DNA from: a bacterium HR39
GTDB taxonomy: Bacteria > Pseudomonadota > Alphaproteobacteria > Geminicoccales > Geminicoccaceae
DNA length: 8,098 nucleotides
Direction of reading: 5' to 3'
Assembly (NCBI GenBank): GCA_002898955.1
Contig: BEIP01000037.1
Coordinates: forward strand, 1-8,098
Part shown: positions 6,788 to 8,098 of the stretch, piece by piece
How the letters are laid out: each line of letters begins with the position of its first letter
Position numbering within the stretch: position 1 is the stretch's first letter
Notes under the pieces: model-generated
The model's database searches: none
What the model was told of the DNA's origin: nothing
What the model saw: the letters and a program-made list of their open reading frames with translations, nothing else
Translations under genes and position numbers: made by a program

Positions 6788-7461
6788 GCCGGGTCCTCCT
6801 CCGGTGAGGCGAGCCACGCCAGTACCATGCCGGTGACCTGACGCAGACGCTCTTCCACCTCCCCGGGCGCCAGCAGGTCGCGCTCGAAGATCACCGACAG
6901 GGTGTGACGGTTGGCGAGGTAGAAATAGCAGAGTCCGACAATGGACAGATAGAGCTGCACGGGATCGGGCCGGCGGCGGAAGACCCCCTCGCGCAGTCCT
7001 GCCGCCACGATGCGGTCGATCATGGAGACGAGCGGCGACTGCAGCCGACGGATCGTCGCCGAGCGGCGCACGAAGCGCGCCCGCAGCTGGTTCTCGTGGT
7101 TGAGCAGGGCCATGAAGGCGTCGTTTTCGCGGAAGTTCCGCCAGACGGTGTGCACCAGCCGCACCATCGCCTCGCGCGGCGGCAGGCCGGCGAGGTCCAC
7201 CGCGAGCTCGCGGCTGCGGATCGTCGCGTAGACCCGCTCCAGCGCCGCGAGGTAGAGCGCCTCCTTGTTGCCCACGTAGTGGTAGAGCATGCGCTTGTTG
7301 ACGCCCGCCCGCTCGGCGATGCGCGCGACGCGTGCGCCGCCCAGCCCGTGGGTGGCGAACTCCTGCACGGCCGCCTCGACGATGGCCTCGCGCGGCGAGG
7401 CGACCGTTTCCCCGGGCCCTGCACCGGCGGTGTCGGGATCGATGACGGTGGTGTCCTCCAT
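6784..7461 (-). CDS. TetR/AcrR-family transcriptional regulator
   Basis: A 225-residue TetR-type repressor-like protein. The N-terminal helix-turn-helix spans about residues 24-70, with the typical run of EFATHGLGGARVARIAERAG followed by VNKRMLYHYVGNKEALY. The remaining all-alpha part (about 80-220) is the ligand-binding and dimerisation domain, resembling TetR regulators with a RutR-like C-terminal domain. The ATG at 7461 is the first start in the frame, with an in-frame TGA a few codons upstream. An AGGGG lies only 1-2 nt before it, a poorly spaced ribosome site. The gene is 55 nt after the epimerase stop and overlaps the aldolase-family gene by 4 nt, so it probably regulates this metabolic set and is translated with it. 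A candidate operator lies at 7491-7506. The ligand is not predictable. Confidence 0.92.
   Translation of the reverse strand: MEDTTVIDPDTAGAGPGETVASPREAIVEAAVQEFATHGLGGARVARIAERAGVNKRMLYHYVGNKEALYLAALERVYATIRSRELAVDLAGLPPREAMVRLVHTVWRNFRENDAFMALLNHENQLRARFVRRSATIRRLQSPLVSMIDRIVAAGLREGVFRRRPDPVQLYLSIVGLCYFYLANRHTLSVIFERDLLAPGEVEERLRQVTGMVLAWLASPEEDPA
6795..6802 (-). promoter_or_regulatory. Strong ribosome-binding site inside the tetR 3' end
   Basis: GGAGGAGG on the minus strand lies 7 nt before the GTG at 6787-6785. It decides the start of the aldolase-family gene and, with the GTGA stop/start overlap, suggests translational coupling to tetR. Confidence 0.75.
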
Positions 7462-7490
7462 GCCCCTGCGTCACTCAGAAGCGCCCGTCG

Positions 7491-7506
7491 CGCACCTCGA
7501 AGTGCG
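7491..7506. promoter_or_regulatory. Pseudo-palindrome upstream of tetR, candidate operator
   Basis: CGCAC (7491-7495) and GTGCG (7502-7506) flank a central TCGA, giving a 16-bp inverted repeat with one mismatched pair. It lies in the 55-nt gap between the epimerase stop and the tetR start, about 30 nt before the ATG, where an autoregulatory TetR site is commonly found. It could instead be a short stem-loop at the end of the epimerase gene. No clear -35/-10 pair is visible beside it. Confidence 0.35.
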
Positions 7507-7516
7507 TGGGCCTGTC

Positions 7517-8098
7517 CTAGGTGGGCAGGCCACGGCGGATCCAGTCGGCCTGCCAGGCGATCATGCGGGCGAGCGGCACGCGCGGGTAGCCGAACAGGGC
7601 GAAGGCCCGCGCGGCGTCCGCCAGCCAGGCGTCGGGCGCCTCCTCCCCCGTGATCACCGGCTCGCGCCCCAGGAGCTGCCCGAAGGCCCGGGCCAGGCGG
7701 CGCACCGGCACCGTCTCCGGCCCGGTCACGTTGAGCGGCGAGGTGGGCACGGTGACGTGCCGCAGGGCACGCAGCGCCATGGCACAGGCATCGCCCTGCC
7801 AGATGACGTTCACGTGGCCCATGGTGACGTCCACCGGCTCGCCCCGCCACACCCGCACGGCCACATCGTGCAGCACCCCGTAGCGCATGTCGATGGCGTA
7901 GTTGAGGCGGATCAGCCGGCCCGGTGTGCCGTGGCGCTTCGAGCCGAGCAGGAAGGCCCGCTCCCGCCCGACGCAGGACCAGGCGTAGTCGCCCGGCGGC
8001 GGTACCGGCGGCACGCTCTCGTCCGCGCCACCGGAGGTGACCGGAACGTAGGGGTACACGCAGCCGGTGGAGAAGGCGACGATGCGGCTGTCGCGGAA
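7517..8098 (-). CDS. NAD-dependent epimerase/dehydratase (extended SDR), 5' end outside the window
   Basis: The last 193 residues of a Rossmann-fold extended short-chain dehydrogenase/epimerase, ending at a TAG (7519-7517). The frame stays open to the window edge, so the N-terminal NAD(P)-binding GxxGxxG part is missing. [13 protein letters not shown] is the beta-strand and turn carrying the catalytic Ser/Thr region. [10 protein letters not shown] follows at visible residues 38-47, where the active-site YxxxK is expected, but the lysine position is C42. The motif [12 protein letters not shown] and the stretch [17 protein letters not shown] are typical of the substrate half of the fold. A GTG at 8059 is only internal, since family similarity continues upstream of it. 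It probably shares a transcript with tetR and the aldolase-family gene. Substrate is unknown. Confidence 0.85.
   Translation of the reverse strand, partial: FRDSRIVAFSTGCVYPYVPVTSGGADESVPPVPPPGDYAWSCVGRERAFLLGSKRHGTPGRLIRLNYAIDMRYGVLHDVAVRVWRGEPVDVTMGHVNVIWQGDACAMALRALRHVTVPTSPLNVTGPETVPVRRLARAFGQLLGREPVITGEEAPDAWLADAARAFALFGYPRVPLARMIAWQADWIRRGLPT

Noticed and set aside
6788..7474. N-terminal extension that would make the DapA-like protein 576 residues
   Set aside because: This part overlaps the well-supported tetR gene in another frame and has no domain. The GTG at 6787 has a strong ribosome site.

Overview
The window is GC-rich throughout and most genes lie on the minus strand. It looks like chromosomal DNA of a high-GC bacterium, most plausibly a proteobacterium. 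That placement is an inference from composition and gene types; no rRNA or other phylogenetic marker is present. It divides into a CRISPR/Cas3 half and an ordinary metabolic half, separated by an unusual gene-free stretch.

Positions 1-2133 hold the distal part of a large CRISPR array. There are 35 recognisable repeats plus the last 4 nt of another at the left edge, on a 61-nt period: a 28-nt invariant core, one variable 29th base, and 32 nt of spacer. Repeat length, spacer length, the hairpin with an ATTAACC 3' handle and the neighbouring cas3 all point to type I-E, transcribed on the + strand. The leader lies left of the window, because the decayed repeats are at the right end (1989-2016 and the truncated 2111-2133). 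The 29th base is C in 24 of 35 cases, which looks like a PAM imprint.

Only 24 nt after the last repeat comes the stop codon of a complete HD-helicase cas3 (4956-2158, minus), so array and cas3 point at each other tail to tail. An 8-bp hairpin covers the cas3 stop. No Cascade gene and no cas1 or cas2 lies to the right. If the system is complete, those genes must be left of the array or elsewhere.

Positions 4957-5743 carry no convincing gene. They contain the cas3 ribosome-binding site and four strong inverted repeats (5164-5217, 5321-5359, 5484-5515, 5635-5665).

Positions 5744-8098 hold a minus-strand gene set, read right to left: the 3' part of an NAD-dependent epimerase/SDR protein, a TetR-family regulator 55 nt further on, and a DHDPS/NAL-family aldolase-fold enzyme whose GTG start overlaps the tetR stop. 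These are probably co-transcribed and unrelated to CRISPR; the substrate cannot be read from the sequence.

I found no convincing wholly new system. The most unusual points are the isolated tail-to-tail cas3, the handle-base bias, the repeat with a mutated Cas6 site, the hairpin-bearing spacers and the hairpin-dense intergenic region.
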